Assembly: GCF_030063355.1 (NCBI RefSeq)
Contig: NZ_JASISZ010000068.1
Coordinates: forward strand, 3,035 to 44,903
Source of the DNA: Streptomyces sp. PH10-H1
GTDB taxonomy: Bacteria; Actinomycetota; Actinomycetes; Streptomycetales; Streptomycetaceae
Direction of reading: 5' to 3'
Length of the DNA: 41,869 nt
Made by a program: the position numbers and the translations under genes. Below, piece after piece: positions 1 to 8,558 of the stretch. The notes beneath the pieces are model-generated. The model was not told the DNA's origin. It ran no database searches and was given only the letters and a program-made list of their open reading frames with translations. The number at the start of each line of letters is the position of its first letter. Positions within the stretch are counted from its first letter, which is position 1.

Positions 1-530
1 GCGGCGTGCGGGCGCGCAGCGTCTGCACTTCCCTCGGTGGTGCGCAGCACCACCGTTCCCGCTTCTCGGGGAGTGGTTGAACCTCAGCCCCCACGGCGGG
101 TGTCGCTCTTTCGGGGTACTGGCCGCCGGGCTGCGCATGTCGGCCTTGCTGCGCCGGGGCAGAGGGCCCGTCAGGGCACGGGCTTTCAGCGGCTGCGCCG
201 CTCCGCCCCCCTGAGGGCTTGTGCGCCCGCCTGACGCCTTGCTGCGCCCCGGGAAAGACCTAGGCCCCGCCGACCCGTCACCGGCCAGCGGGAGCCCATA
301 TAGGCGCAGGTGTTGCTACTCGGTTGCGCGCTCCTCCTGGCCCTGGCCCAACGCGCGGCGCGCGGATCCCTCCTGTGTGGGCCGCTGCGTTGCGGGGTCG
401 AGATGCGGCGCCCGCTCAGCAGCGCTGAGGGCGCGTTGATGGGACGAGGTCGCGGTCTGGCTTTGCGGTCCGGTCCCCAAGGGCCGGCGGCTGGTCGTCG
501 TCACGCACGTCAGTCTCGCCGACGTATCAC
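1..530. repeat. Gene-free left end with telomere-like palindromes
   Basis: No credible gene lies here. The first 250 bases hold six copies of GCTGCGC or its complement GCGCAGC, starting at 14, 42, 130, 148, 192 and 241. Two of them centre perfect hairpins with three-base loops: 35-55 has 9-bp arms and loop GCA, and 188-202 has 6-bp arms and loop TGC. Closely packed short palindromes with GCA/TGC loops are the hallmark of Streptomyces telomeres, so I infer this is the subterminal part of a linear replicon end. Bases 261-530 are GC-rich with no clear gene or strong repeat. The outermost bases may be missing, because the window does not open with a terminal palindrome. Confidence 0.5.
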
Positions 531-1580
531 CTAGCGCGGCGCCTTGGGGAGCTTGCTCCCCCGCCGACGATCCAGCAGCGCCGTTGTGACGTCGTCCGGG
601 TCGGGCGTGGTGCCCGGTGCGAGATAGCGGATGCCGGGGCCGGTGGGCGGGTCGCCAGCCGCGGCATGCGGCTGCGCAGCATCGGCTGCGGTGCGCCAGC
701 CGTACCGCTCATCCCAGACCAGCGCGCTGCCGTCTTCCAGCGGTACGGCGGCCGCGGCCGCGCCGCCGGGCCGTACCGTGAGCGCAGGTTCGTCGTCCTC
801 CTGGTCGACCGGCGCGCCGGCGCTCCGGGCGGCCTGGACCACGGATACCAGGTAGGGCATCGCGGCACGGCCGCGGATCCGGGCTCCGGCCGTGGCCAGT
901 GCTGTACGCGCCGCCCGCGCCGGATAGCCCAGGCGGGCCGTCACCTGGCTTAGGTCCAGTCCCGGATGGGCGGTCAGCAGCTCCTCGACGCGCGCGGCCC
1001 GGACGGCGGCCAGGGCGCGGGTGGCGGTGTCTGGGTGGACGCCAACTGCCGCGCCGGCCTCGGCCGCGGTGAGCGTCGGGTTGGCGTCGAGCAGCTGCTC
1101 GATGCGCGGCTGGATGTCCTCGCGCGGGACCAGGTCGCCGGTGCCGGCCGGACGTCCGCCACGGTGACGATTCCCCTCGGCGCCCGGACGGGCGGCGTCC
1201 CACGCCACGACGGCATGGCGCGGCCAGTGCTCCACCCCCCCGACGTCGCGGACGTGGTCGGCCAGCGCCTGGTCGCGTTTGTAGACGTCCCAGGAGGAGG
1301 CGGTCACGGGCTTGGCCAGGATCGCGCCGGCCTCGTGCCGGTCGAGCAGGTCGGCGGGGTCGTCCTGGACGGGGAGTTCGGGTACGGGTCGGCCGGCGAG
1401 GTAGGCGTCGACCTGTTCGCCGTCGAACAGCAGCACCCTGGCGGACGGGGAGGAGATCGGCGCGGGGTAGCCGGCGGCCCGGTAGGGCTTGCGGTTTTTC
1501 AGCGTACCGAGCGTCACGCCGTGGGCGCGGGCGAGGTCCGCCAGGGTGCGGACGTCGGTATCACGGCCGGTACGGATCAT
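531..1580 (-). CDS. Plasmid HTH protein of unknown function (349 aa)
   Basis: I do not recognise the family with certainty. The N-terminus (about residues 9-60) reads like a MerR/excisionase-type winged helix: LADLARAHGVTLGTLKNRKP, then a segment resembling a helper domain. A central part (about 155-205) holds a second HTH-like stretch (LTAAEAGAAVGVHPDTATRAL), and a third similar helix pair follows (about 208-240). This suggests a multi-HTH DNA-binding protein. The C-terminus is alanine- and proline-rich. The ATG start has AAGGA about 9 bases upstream. It lies downstream of the terminal-protein operon on the same strand but is separated from the small zinc-ribbon gene by a strong hairpin. A role in replication control or end binding is possible but not shown. 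Confidence 0.75.
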   Translation of the reverse strand: MIRTGRDTDVRTLADLARAHGVTLGTLKNRKPYRAAGYPAPISSPSARVLLFDGEQVDAYLAGRPVPELPVQDDPADLLDRHEAGAILAKPVTASSWDVYKRDQALADHVRDVGGVEHWPRHAVVAWDAARPGAEGNRHRGGRPAGTGDLVPREDIQPRIEQLLDANPTLTAAEAGAAVGVHPDTATRALAAVRAARVEELLTAHPGLDLSQVTARLGYPARAARTALATAGARIRGRAAMPYLVSVVQAARSAGAPVDQEDDEPALTVRPGGAAAAAVPLEDGSALVWDERYGWRTAADAAQPHAAAGDPPTGPGIRYLAPGTTPDPDDVTTALLDRRRGSKLPKAPR

Positions 1581-1605
1581 CGGGCTTCCTTCGTGCGGGG
1601 ATCAG

Positions 1606-1633
1606 GCCGGGCGGCGCCGTGGCGCCGCCCGGC
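1606..1633 (-). terminator. GC-rich hairpin between two minus-strand genes
   Basis: A perfect inverted repeat with 13-bp arms (GCCGGGCGGCGCC and its complement) around two bases lies between the zinc-ribbon gene and the HTH gene. There is no U-tract, as is usual for actinobacterial terminators. Confidence 0.6.
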
Positions 1634-1641
1634 ATCCGGTC

Positions 1642-1812
1642 CTACTGGGTGTCAGAAAGGCACAGGTTCGGGATGCAGGGTTCGCGACGCTGGGCGCCGC
1701 AGGAGGGGCAGGGGCGCGTCAGGCGGAGGACGGTACGGCGCGCCGCCGTGCTGCGGGCGGTAGCGCCCGCTCGCAGGGAGTGCAGGGCTTTGCGGTGGAT
1801 GCGGTGGTGCAT
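1642..1812 (-). CDS. Mini zinc-ribbon protein (56 aa)
   Basis: A 56-residue basic protein. The second half carries CPSCGAQRREPC followed by a further cysteine, a pattern expected of a small zinc ribbon; the N-terminal half is rich in Arg and His. I chose the ATG at 1812 because AAGGAG sits a few bases upstream; the longer reading from 1866 has no ribosome site and would begin inside the promoter region. It appears to be transcribed alone, with a conserved promoter-like element at 1873-1894 and a hairpin after its stop. Small Cys4 proteins of this kind are frequent on Streptomyces plasmids and often bind nucleic acid. Function is unknown. Confidence 0.65.
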   Translation of the reverse strand: MHHRIHRKALHSLRAGATARSTAARRTVLRLTRPCPSCGAQRREPCIPNLCLSDTQ

Positions 1813-1872
1813 GACGTCTCCTTCGATCGTGTGCGTCTGGTTGTCAGGGGCTGCCACTGCCACCAACCAGGA

Positions 1873-1894
1873 AACAGTATCGGAGTTGAGTCAT
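1873..1894 (-). promoter_or_regulatory. Promoter-proximal motif shared with 41016-41037
   Basis: On the plus strand it reads AACAGTAT, two bases, GAGTTGAGTCAT. The same 20 fixed bases recur at 41016-41037. In both places it lies 60-110 bases upstream of a minus-strand gene, and on that strand ATACT forms a plausible -10 element just downstream of ATGACTCAACTC. I infer a shared promoter/operator. Otherwise the gap 1813-2123 holds only the terminator hairpin at 2068-2106. Confidence 0.5.
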
Positions 1895-2067
1895 ACCCGC
1901 TACGGGGCGCGCCGCATCGCGCTTGGCCGCAGTGCCCGCTACCGTCCAGCGGGCCGATACACTGGCGGTAGACGTCGGTCCCCTCGGGGTTCGTGTCTGG
2001 TTGGCCGGCGCCCGTGCCACCCGCTTCGGCGGACTGAGGGCGTCGGCCGTTTTCATGCCCCGAGCAG

Positions 2068-2106
2068 CCCTGTGGCCACCCTCCGGGATGGAGAGCGGCC
2101 ACAGGG
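2068..2106 (-). terminator. Hairpin after the terminal-protein operon
   Basis: Arms CCCTGTGGCC and GGCCACAGGG (10 bp) flank a 19-base loop, starting 18 bases past the stop of the Tpg-like gene. A transcription terminator of the tap-tpg operon is the likely role. Confidence 0.6.
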
Positions 2107-2123
2107 CGGTGCGCGCAGGTCGA

Positions 2124-2942
2124 TCAGTCCGACCGGTAGCCGAACGTCATCGGGGCCCCGGGCGTCGGGTCGCTGATCGTCATCTGTCGTACGTTGTCGA
2201 ACCGCCACGCCGCGCCCGCCGCACGGGCCCCGGCCTCAGCATGCAGGTAGTGGTCGGTGAAGCTGTTTCCGAGTTTGCCCATGACGTCCTTTCCGCTCTC
2301 CCCGTTGAGCCACGCCTGCATCGGCTCGCGCAGCACCTCGCCCCGGAACTCGACGTCGATCTGGTCGCGGTAGCGGTTGTCCTCCATCTGATCGGTACTG
2401 ATCACGGTGACGTAGGCCTTCATCTGCACCCGCGCTCCGCCGGTCGCGATCCGCTGCGCACGGCGCGGAGAAACTGCCCGCTTCCGGGCCTCCGCACTGT
2501 TGAGCACCCCATTGAGCAGCTTGCTCTTGCGTGGATTGGGCGCCTTGTGCGCCGCCTGCGCCTTCGCCTGGACCTCGTGCGCCTTGACGGCCGCCGCGCG
2601 CAGCCGGTCGATATGCGCCTGCTGGCGCCGTCCCGGTGCCCGTCCGTCGCGCTCCTGCTGCGCCCAACGCCGTACGGTGCGTTCGCTGACGCCGGCTGCG
2701 GCAGCCGCGGCGGCAGTGCCGCCCAGCGCTGCCGCCGCTGACCGGACGTCGGCTCCCGCTGCCTGCGCGGCTTCCTTGGCGGCGACCTCCTGGCGGCGCC
2801 ACCCGCGCACGGTGCCGGGGGAGACTCCGGCCAGCCGGGCGGCCTTTTCGGTGCCACCGGCTGCGTCCACCAGCTCAGTCACGCTGCGCGGGGCGCTCTT
2901 GCCGGTAATGGCCTGCCACAGCAGCAGGGTGGGGTTCTTCAC
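2124..2942 (-). CDS. tpg: Tpg-like telomere terminal protein (272 aa)
   Basis: The protein has the layout of the Streptomyces terminal protein that is attached to 5' ends and primes end patching. Its N-terminal part carries two HTH segments (GVSPGTVRGWRRQ near residue 40 and GVSERTVRRWAQQ near residue 85), followed by a basic region. From about residue 155 it follows the conserved Tpg order as I remember it: an ATGG turn, a short beta segment, an acidic DNRYRD stretch, a helix ending FTDHYL, then RAAGAAWRFDNVRQMTI. At 272 aa it is longer than classical Tpg (about 185 aa) and close to the size of the SCP1 terminal protein. It overlaps the upstream Tap-like gene by 4 bases, as tpg follows tap elsewhere. 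The residue that would join DNA cannot be named from this sequence alone. Confidence 0.7.
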   Translation of the reverse strand: MKNPTLLLWQAITGKSAPRSVTELVDAAGGTEKAARLAGVSPGTVRGWRRQEVAAKEAAQAAGADVRSAAAALGGTAAAAAAAGVSERTVRRWAQQERDGRAPGRRQQAHIDRLRAAAVKAHEVQAKAQAAHKAPNPRKSKLLNGVLNSAEARKRAVSPRRAQRIATGGARVQMKAYVTVISTDQMEDNRYRDQIDVEFRGEVLREPMQAWLNGESGKDVMGKLGNSFTDHYLHAEAGARAAGAAWRFDNVRQMTISDPTPGAPMTFGYRSD

Positions 2943-5900
2943 GCCGTCCCCTCCTCAACGAAGCCGTGCAGCGCGTTCCACTCGTCCGGCGAGTGGAACA
3001 GCGACTTCTCGAAGATCTTGTTCACGGGCGTCTTGAGGTGTTCCAGGACGTCGGCCATGAAGGCGCCGCCGTTGGGCCGGTAGCTGCCCAGGTCCGGACC
3101 GAGCTTGAGCCCGGGGACGGCGGTGAGGAAGTTCGGGTCGTCGACGGCGTAGAACAGCGAGTCGGTCAGTCCCCCGACCGGCCACAGCCCGGTGGCCTTA
3201 CCGATGCGCAGGATACTGCGGGTCATGTTGACCTGCTGGGCTGCCTGGATGTGGTGGTTGACGTCCGGGCGGAAGGTGTCGGCGGGCTCGATCCCCCGCT
3301 GCGGATTGCCTGCCAGCTTGGACGAGGCGAACATGCCGATCCCGTGCGTGTAGATCGCCTTGACCGTGGCCTTCACCGTGGGGTCGACGTCGCTGGGCAG
3401 GCTCTTGCGGGCCTCGCGCAACTGGTTGTACCAGGGCTCCAGCATCCGGTAGGAGTCGGTCCACACCTCCGCCTCCTCCACCTGGAAGGCGATGTCCAAC
3501 TCCTTGGCGGCGTAGGCGAGCGTGGGCGTGGCGTAGTAGCGCGCCTCATCGGGGTGCCGGGGGCCGAACAGGTCGAAGGTGCCCGGGTACCCCCACTCGG
3601 GCAGCTTCACCTTCCAGTAGCCCGGCAGCGTCGGATCGAACTTCGGGCGGTCCCGGTGCTCGACCTTGCCGCGTCCGACCCGCAGCGACCCGCACACCGA
3701 CAGGAACGACCCGTTGGTGTCGTACGTCAGCAGGTAGGCCCGCTCACGCTCGAACGGGGTCAGGCGCCGGTGCCAGGCCTGCCCGCTGTACAGCTTGGGC
3801 TGGCGCAGGATGAACGCCGGCATCTGCGCCGGGGCCAGCGGCTCAGCGCGACCGCCCTTCTGCGGCCGGACCGCGCGCAGCAGGTCGTGCCCGGTGGCCC
3901 CGGGGCCGCGCCGGTAGGTGATGCCGACCGTGTCGGCGATCTGCTGGAGGCGTGAGGCCAGCAGGACCGGCGCCGGGTGGTCGAGCAGGAAGCGGTCGCC
4001 GCGCATCCGGGCCCACGGCACGACTTCGAGGACCAGGCTGATGTTGCCGTCCTCCCCCTCGCGGTAGATCCGGGTCGGCTGCCCCCACTGCGCCACGATC
4101 CACCCCGCGTCACGTGCGCGCTGCAGGAAGGGGTGGTCGACGTACTGATCGAGTTCCTTGCGACTGTCTACGAACGAGGTGTCCTCCTCGACCTCCGCAT
4201 CGAACGAGATCTCGTCGTCGTCCTCGTCTTCCGTCTCGTGGGTGACTGCGGCGGTGGCCTTCTGGCCGTCCAGCTCGGGCAGACCCAGCGCGGCGGCCAG
4301 CGCGTCGGTGATGTAGACCATGCCCGTGTCCGGGCGCCACTTGGCGGACGGCCCGGTGCCGCGCTTGCCGCCGCCGTGTCCCAGTCCCAGCTCATGGGCG
4401 GCATCCGCGAAGTGTCCGGCGTGCAGCTGGTCGACGCCGGCGGGCAGCGGAACGACTGTGCCGTCCGGCAGGTGCAGTCCGTCGACGTCGGCTACCGCCA
4501 CAGCAGCGCGCCAGGGATCGGCGGGCGAGGTTGCGCGCTGCCGGGTGAACGTTGCCCGCTGCGCCGGGGCCGGCTGCGACGCAACGGCGGGAGCCTCCTG
4601 AGTGTCGGTGGTCGCGGCCTGGGCGGGGCTGGCTTCCTGGACCTCCTCGGCCACGTCCTGCGGCACCTGCGGCACCTGCGGTGCGCCGGGTGAAGGCGCC
4701 GGGGCGTCGGCCTGCGGTTCTTCGTCCTCGGCGAACAAGTCCAGCTGAGTCAACGGGTCCTCCTCGGCGCGCTCGGCGTCGTCCGGGATGTCCAGGGTCG
4801 GTGACGGTGCAGGGATGGACGCTGCGGCCAGGGGCGACGGTGAAGCCGGCGGGTCCGGGACAAACGGGTCCGGGTTAGGAGCGGGCGGCACGTCCGGGTG
4901 GTTCAGTCCCGTGCCGAAGGAGCCGTCGCTGTCCTGGACCGCAGTAGCAGCCAGGTCCCAGACACGCCGTCGGCCGCCCGGCATGGGCTGCCGCGGATTG
5001 ACCTTCCGCTCCCGTCCGCTTTTGAGGGTTTCCACCTCCGTGCGGATTAGGTTTTTCAGGCGTAGGTCGGAGGTGAGCTGGCTCGGCTCGACGTTGAACG
5101 GCACGTCCATAGCCTTCGCCTCCTGGATGGCGGCGCGGGTGGTCGGCACGTGGTCCAGCCACAACCGCTCCTCGGGAGCTCCACCGTCCTCCGGGGTGAC
5201 CATGGTGACCACGCCCAGTTGAGTGCCGTGCGACTTGAGGACGGGAAGGCCATCACTGTCGGGGCCGATGATGTTGTCGGAGGGCGACCACCCCCAGCGC
5301 AGCGCCATGTCGCGATCCGCCGGGCAGGCTCCGTCCGGTCCCACCAGGTGCGCCCGCTTGGAGTTGATTGCGGACATGAAGTACTTGAGGACCCGCTGCG
5401 CATTGGTGTGGTCGGCCAGCAGCTCCCGCTCGCGGTCGACCGCCTCCAGCAGGCCCGTCCAGGCCTTCGACCACCACGCGGCGGCTTCCTCCGCGCTCAG
5501 GGCGCCGCACTCCTGCAGAAAGCGCAGCAGCATGTGCCAACCTGCGGCGAACCGCCCGATGTGCTCGGCGGGCCGGTCCCCGCAGGAAGGGCGGAACACG
5601 TCCGCGTAGTGCTGGTCGAGTCGCTTGATCTCTTTCGCGAACACCGGGTAGCGCTCGGCGACCCAGCGGATGTACGAGGCCGTCAACAGGGAGCAGCTCT
5701 CGGCGACTTCGGGCTTTGAGGCGGCGATGACCTGGTCGAGGTTGATCTCCTCGCGGATCATCTCGATCGTGAGCATGCGCTGCTGCCCGGAGTCCGCGGA
5801 CGCCAGCACCTCGCTGGTCTGGATGAACGAGCCGCGCGGGCCGCGCTGGGCCGCCAGCTTCCGCCGCATTCCCGGCTTGGGAGAGTCCATCTTCAACTTG

Positions 5901-7891
5901 CCCTCGGCAGCACTTTGGGTGCGGGCCGTCTGGGAGGTGCGGGTGGCGGCCTCGCGCACCGAGCGGTCCGGAGCGGAGTCGTCCGCGAGAACCAGGACGT
6001 CCTTCATCAGGTACGTCGCCTCCGTCATCCCGGCCTGGGTGGACCCAGTGCCGGAGATGGAGAGCATGGCGGTATTGCGGTCCAGCTCGGGCGCGAAATG
6101 CCGGGTGGCGATCGTCGCGATGCCGGTCTTGACCGAGCCCGGCAGCCCGTACATGCAGATGGACGACGGGCAGTGCCCGAAGGGCGCCCGGTGGGCCAGG
6201 CCCAACAGCGGCACGATGGCATGCGTCGGCAGCGTGTCCACCAGGCCCAACGACTTCAACGCCGCACCGCGGATCACGGCGGGATTGGTCGCCGGCGGGG
6301 GCAAGGAGACTAGGCGCAGGCGACCGGGGAACGCCGTCCGCAGCAGACGGTGCCCCTCGAAGTCGATGCCGCCACCCGCGTGGACGAACATCCACCGCCC
6401 GTCATCGTCCTGGCGCCACCCGGACGCGCCGTACACCGGCACACGGCGGCTATCGGGACTGACCGCACGAATCGCACTGGCGATCATTGCGACGGCCGCC
6501 TTGGAGCCCTTGTACGTCACGTTCGTCCACGGCAGATCGTGCAGCCATCGCCCGCTATCAAAGTCTGGCAAGTCCACCCGCATCATCCGGGGACGGTCCA
6601 GCTCCTTGGGATGGATCAGCTCCAGCACGTAGGCGCTGGTCGGGGTCTGGGCCGGGATCGCCTCCTCCTCGCCGCTGGACGTCTGGTCGGGGTCATCGGC
6701 GGTGTCGTCCACCTCGACCCGCACAATCCGCGCGGCGCAGCCCAGCACCACATCGAAGTTCACGTCGTACGTCTTGGTGCCCTCGATGATGTCGGTGCTG
6801 ACCAGCTTGCGGGAGACCTTGACCAGCTCACCGTGGCGGACGATGTATTCGTCCTTGCGGTTGGGGCGCCCGTCATCTCCCGGGTACGGCTCCTCCGCCT
6901 CCTGCAGCTGGCGCTGCTCCAGCTCCGGCTGCTCCTGGTCGTCCTCCTGGGGCACGTACTTCGGGTCCAGGGTTTCGGGGACCACCTCCAACGCGTCCAG
7001 CATCAGGCCGGCGTCGAGGTGGTCGACCAGGTCGGCACCCTTGGTCGGGACGGGGGTACGGACCACCGCCACCGACGCGGCAACGGGCAGCACACAGGCC
7101 CGGATGTCGAACGCGCTCTTGTACCCGGTGGGGTCGTTGTCGGCGATGATCACGACGTGGTGACCGGCAAACAGCCGGTTGTCGGCGGTGTTCCACAGCG
7201 TGCCACCCGAACCGGGCTTGGTCGTGGCCACCAGGCCCAGACCGGCGGCCCGGTCAGCGCTCTTCTCGCCCTCAACGATGTAGACCGTGGAACCGCCGGG
7301 CAGGTCCAGCAGTTCCGGCAGGCGATACAAGGGCGGATCCTGCGGCATCTTGGGCTCGTTGCCCAAGCCGTCGGCCGTTGGGCGCGTCCAACTGATGAAC
7401 TTCTCCGGCTTGCCCGCAGCCTGGCACGTAGCGCAGCCAGCGCACTCCTTGCGGGTCTTCTCGCCGACCACGAGCCCTTCGGCGTCCGCATAGGCGTAAC
7501 GGGCGACCTCGCGCCGCCTGCCCTTGCAGGCCGGCTTGGGGGCCTTCTTCGCCGGGGGTGTCGCCTTTGTCACGGTCCGGGCGCGCGGCACGCTGCGCAG
7601 CGGACGCGACGTCCTCTTGCTCTCGGGCATCGGATCGTCGTACAGATCCGCCAGCGTCATACCCAGGGCAGCGAGAATGTCCCGAGGGTCACACTTGGCC
7701 TGGCAGTGGATGAGCGTCTTTCGCTCTGCCGACTGATAGTCGAGGCAGAGGGATGGGGACCTGTCGTCATGTACCGGACAGGTTGCCTTCGCCTTCTGTG
7801 ATCGCTGGTACTCAAAGCGTGATCCAGACGACTCCAGGGCAGACAAAATCCGGTCGTATGAGGCGGTGCTCTCGGCGTACGAAGCCGTCAT
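2939..7891 (-). CDS. tap: Tap-like telomere protein fused to primase/helicase (1650 aa)
   Basis: A very large replication protein. Residues about 15-85 form a CHC2-like zinc domain (CPVH...HCQAKC). Residues about 140-295 include a CAGCATC cluster and a TOPRIM fold (VYIVEGEKSAD, then IIADNDPTG), as in primases. Residues about 440-740 are a superfamily 3/DUF927-like ATPase: Walker A GLPGSVKTG near 582 and Walker B-like LVLADD near 633. A Pro/Ala/Glu-rich linker (about 1015-1150) follows. From about 1170 to the end the sequence resembles telomere-associated protein Tap, with LPDGTVVPLP, MVYITDALAAALG, RRLTPFERERAYLLTYDTNG, FDPTLPGYWKV, THGIGMFASSKLAG, FRPDVNHHI and LKLGPDLGSYRPNGG. Classical Tap is about 740 aa with an XRE N-terminus. 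I chose ATG 7891 (GAGAG upstream); a start at 7930 would add 13 residues. Confidence 0.75.
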   Translation of the reverse strand: MTASYAESTASYDRILSALESSGSRFEYQRSQKAKATCPVHDDRSPSLCLDYQSAERKTLIHCQAKCDPRDILAALGMTLADLYDDPMPESKRTSRPLRSVPRARTVTKATPPAKKAPKPACKGRRREVARYAYADAEGLVVGEKTRKECAGCATCQAAGKPEKFISWTRPTADGLGNEPKMPQDPPLYRLPELLDLPGGSTVYIVEGEKSADRAAGLGLVATTKPGSGGTLWNTADNRLFAGHHVVIIADNDPTGYKSAFDIRACVLPVAASVAVVRTPVPTKGADLVDHLDAGLMLDALEVVPETLDPKYVPQEDDQEQPELEQRQLQEAEEPYPGDDGRPNRKDEYIVRHGELVKVSRKLVSTDIIEGTKTYDVNFDVVLGCAARIVRVEVDDTADDPDQTSSGEEEAIPAQTPTSAYVLELIHPKELDRPRMMRVDLPDFDSGRWLHDLPWTNVTYKGSKAAVAMIASAIRAVSPDSRRVPVYGASGWRQDDDGRWMFVHAGGGIDFEGHRLLRTAFPGRLRLVSLPPPATNPAVIRGAALKSLGLVDTLPTHAIVPLLGLAHRAPFGHCPSSICMYGLPGSVKTGIATIATRHFAPELDRNTAMLSISGTGSTQAGMTEATYLMKDVLVLADDSAPDRSVREAATRTSQTARTQSAAEGKLKMDSPKPGMRRKLAAQRGPRGSFIQTSEVLASADSGQQRMLTIEMIREEINLDQVIAASKPEVAESCSLLTASYIRWVAERYPVFAKEIKRLDQHYADVFRPSCGDRPAEHIGRFAAGWHMLLRFLQECGALSAEEAAAWWSKAWTGLLEAVDRERELLADHTNAQRVLKYFMSAINSKRAHLVGPDGACPADRDMALRWGWSPSDNIIGPDSDGLPVLKSHGTQLGVVTMVTPEDGGAPEERLWLDHVPTTRAAIQEAKAMDVPFNVEPSQLTSDLRLKNLIRTEVETLKSGRERKVNPRQPMPGGRRRVWDLAATAVQDSDGSFGTGLNHPDVPPAPNPDPFVPDPPASPSPLAAASIPAPSPTLDIPDDAERAEEDPLTQLDLFAEDEEPQADAPAPSPGAPQVPQVPQDVAEEVQEASPAQAATTDTQEAPAVASQPAPAQRATFTRQRATSPADPWRAAVAVADVDGLHLPDGTVVPLPAGVDQLHAGHFADAAHELGLGHGGGKRGTGPSAKWRPDTGMVYITDALAAALGLPELDGQKATAAVTHETEDEDDDEISFDAEVEEDTSFVDSRKELDQYVDHPFLQRARDAGWIVAQWGQPTRIYREGEDGNISLVLEVVPWARMRGDRFLLDHPAPVLLASRLQQIADTVGITYRRGPGATGHDLLRAVRPQKGGRAEPLAPAQMPAFILRQPKLYSGQAWHRRLTPFERERAYLLTYDTNGSFLSVCGSLRVGRGKVEHRDRPKFDPTLPGYWKVKLPEWGYPGTFDLFGPRHPDEARYYATPTLAYAAKELDIAFQVEEAEVWTDSYRMLEPWYNQLREARKSLPSDVDPTVKATVKAIYTHGIGMFASSKLAGNPQRGIEPADTFRPDVNHHIQAAQQVNMTRSILRIGKATGLWPVGGLTDSLFYAVDDPNFLTAVPGLKLGPDLGSYRPNGGAFMADVLEHLKTPVNKIFEKSLFHSPDEWNALHGFVEEGTA

Positions 7892-7906
7892 TGCTACTCT
7901 CATAGA

Positions 7907-7985
7907 TGTTGGGCAGACAACACGCCACACCGCTAGGAACGGTGAACGCCTCGACTTGCTGGTTGGGCACTGGGTGTGAGGTCAG
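7907..7985 (-). promoter_or_regulatory. Leader with conserved CTGCCCAACA elements before tap
   Basis: The element TGTTGGGCAG (CTGCCCAACA on the coding strand) ends 15 bases before the start codon at 7891. A related longer element at 7961-7985 reads CTGACCTCACACCC, AG, TGCCCAACC on the minus strand. The same leader type precedes the genes starting at 21711 and 30860. I infer a shared regulatory or translation-leader element. Confidence 0.45.
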
Positions 7986-8036
7986 CTTCGCGGGGTCTTC
8001 CGGGTGGTGCCGGAGGCCCCGCACTTCTTTACGGAC

Positions 8037-8264
8037 TCATGCGGCCGCACTCCTTTGATGGATGTGCGCACGGCGATTCACGCGTACCTGGGTCATGGTC
8101 TGGTCCGAGACGAGGTGATCCTGGCGCCAGAGGTCGATCAGCGCACGGATTCGAGCGGCCATGGTTCCCCCGTCATCGGCCATCGCCTCCATCAGAGCTG
8201 AATGCTGATCCTCGGTTAGATCAAGGGTGATCCGTTTGGGGTACCCAGGGCGTTTTTTCCCCAT
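8037..8264 (-). CDS. Small ribbon-helix-helix-like regulator (75 aa)
   Basis: The sequence PKRITLDLTEDQHSALMEAM followed by MAARIRALIDLWRQD fits a ribbon-helix-helix fold: a basic N-terminal strand, helix, turn and second helix. Such proteins usually bind short palindromes as dimers and act as autoregulators, antitoxins or copy-control proteins. The ATG is preceded by a strong GGAGGGAGGGGG ribosome site. A 26-bp near-palindrome at 8307-8332, just upstream, is a good candidate for its own operator. It sits between the tap gene, which lies downstream on the same strand, and a divergent plus-strand gene. No toxin partner is visible beside it, so I favour a repressor or copy-control role, as inference only. 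Confidence 0.7.
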   Translation of the reverse strand: MGKKRPGYPKRITLDLTEDQHSALMEAMADDGGTMAARIRALIDLWRQDHLVSDQTMTQVRVNRRAHIHQRSAAA

Positions 8265-8306
8265 TGCGTCCCCCTCCCTCCTCTTGGTGTACAGACACTG
8301 ACTGAC

Positions 8307-8332
8307 CCTAGACCTCTCAGAGAGGATCTAGG
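8307..8332. promoter_or_regulatory. Near-perfect palindrome in a divergent promoter region
   Basis: CCTAGACCTCT and AGAGG-A-TCTAGG form an inverted repeat with a single bulged base, about 45 bases upstream of the ribbon-helix-helix gene. TTGACA occurs on the plus strand nearby (about 8364). The intergenic span 8265-8558 has no gene. The palindrome is a likely operator for divergent transcription. Confidence 0.45.
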
Positions 8333-8558
8333 AACTCTTTGGCGGCGTGTCATCACAGTTTCTTGACACGTCGTCACGAACCTCAACTGCATCAGTAGCC
8401 ACTCTCCGGAAGAGAACCCGTCTCAGCAAGAGGGCAGCAACTCGTGGTCAGATGGGGTGCAGTAGGACGGGAGGGCACTTCGCGGTGCGTTCCACAAGAC
8501 GGGAAGCACTCTCAGCAAAAACGGAGATGGGGGCGTCGCGGTGGCAGGGAGGCGGGCA

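Noticed and set aside
6350..7801. Long plus-strand open frame (483 codons) opposite the tap fusion gene
   Set aside because: It is the antisense shadow of a clear gene in GC-rich DNA; composition is Val/Gly/His/Asp-rich and no domain is visible.
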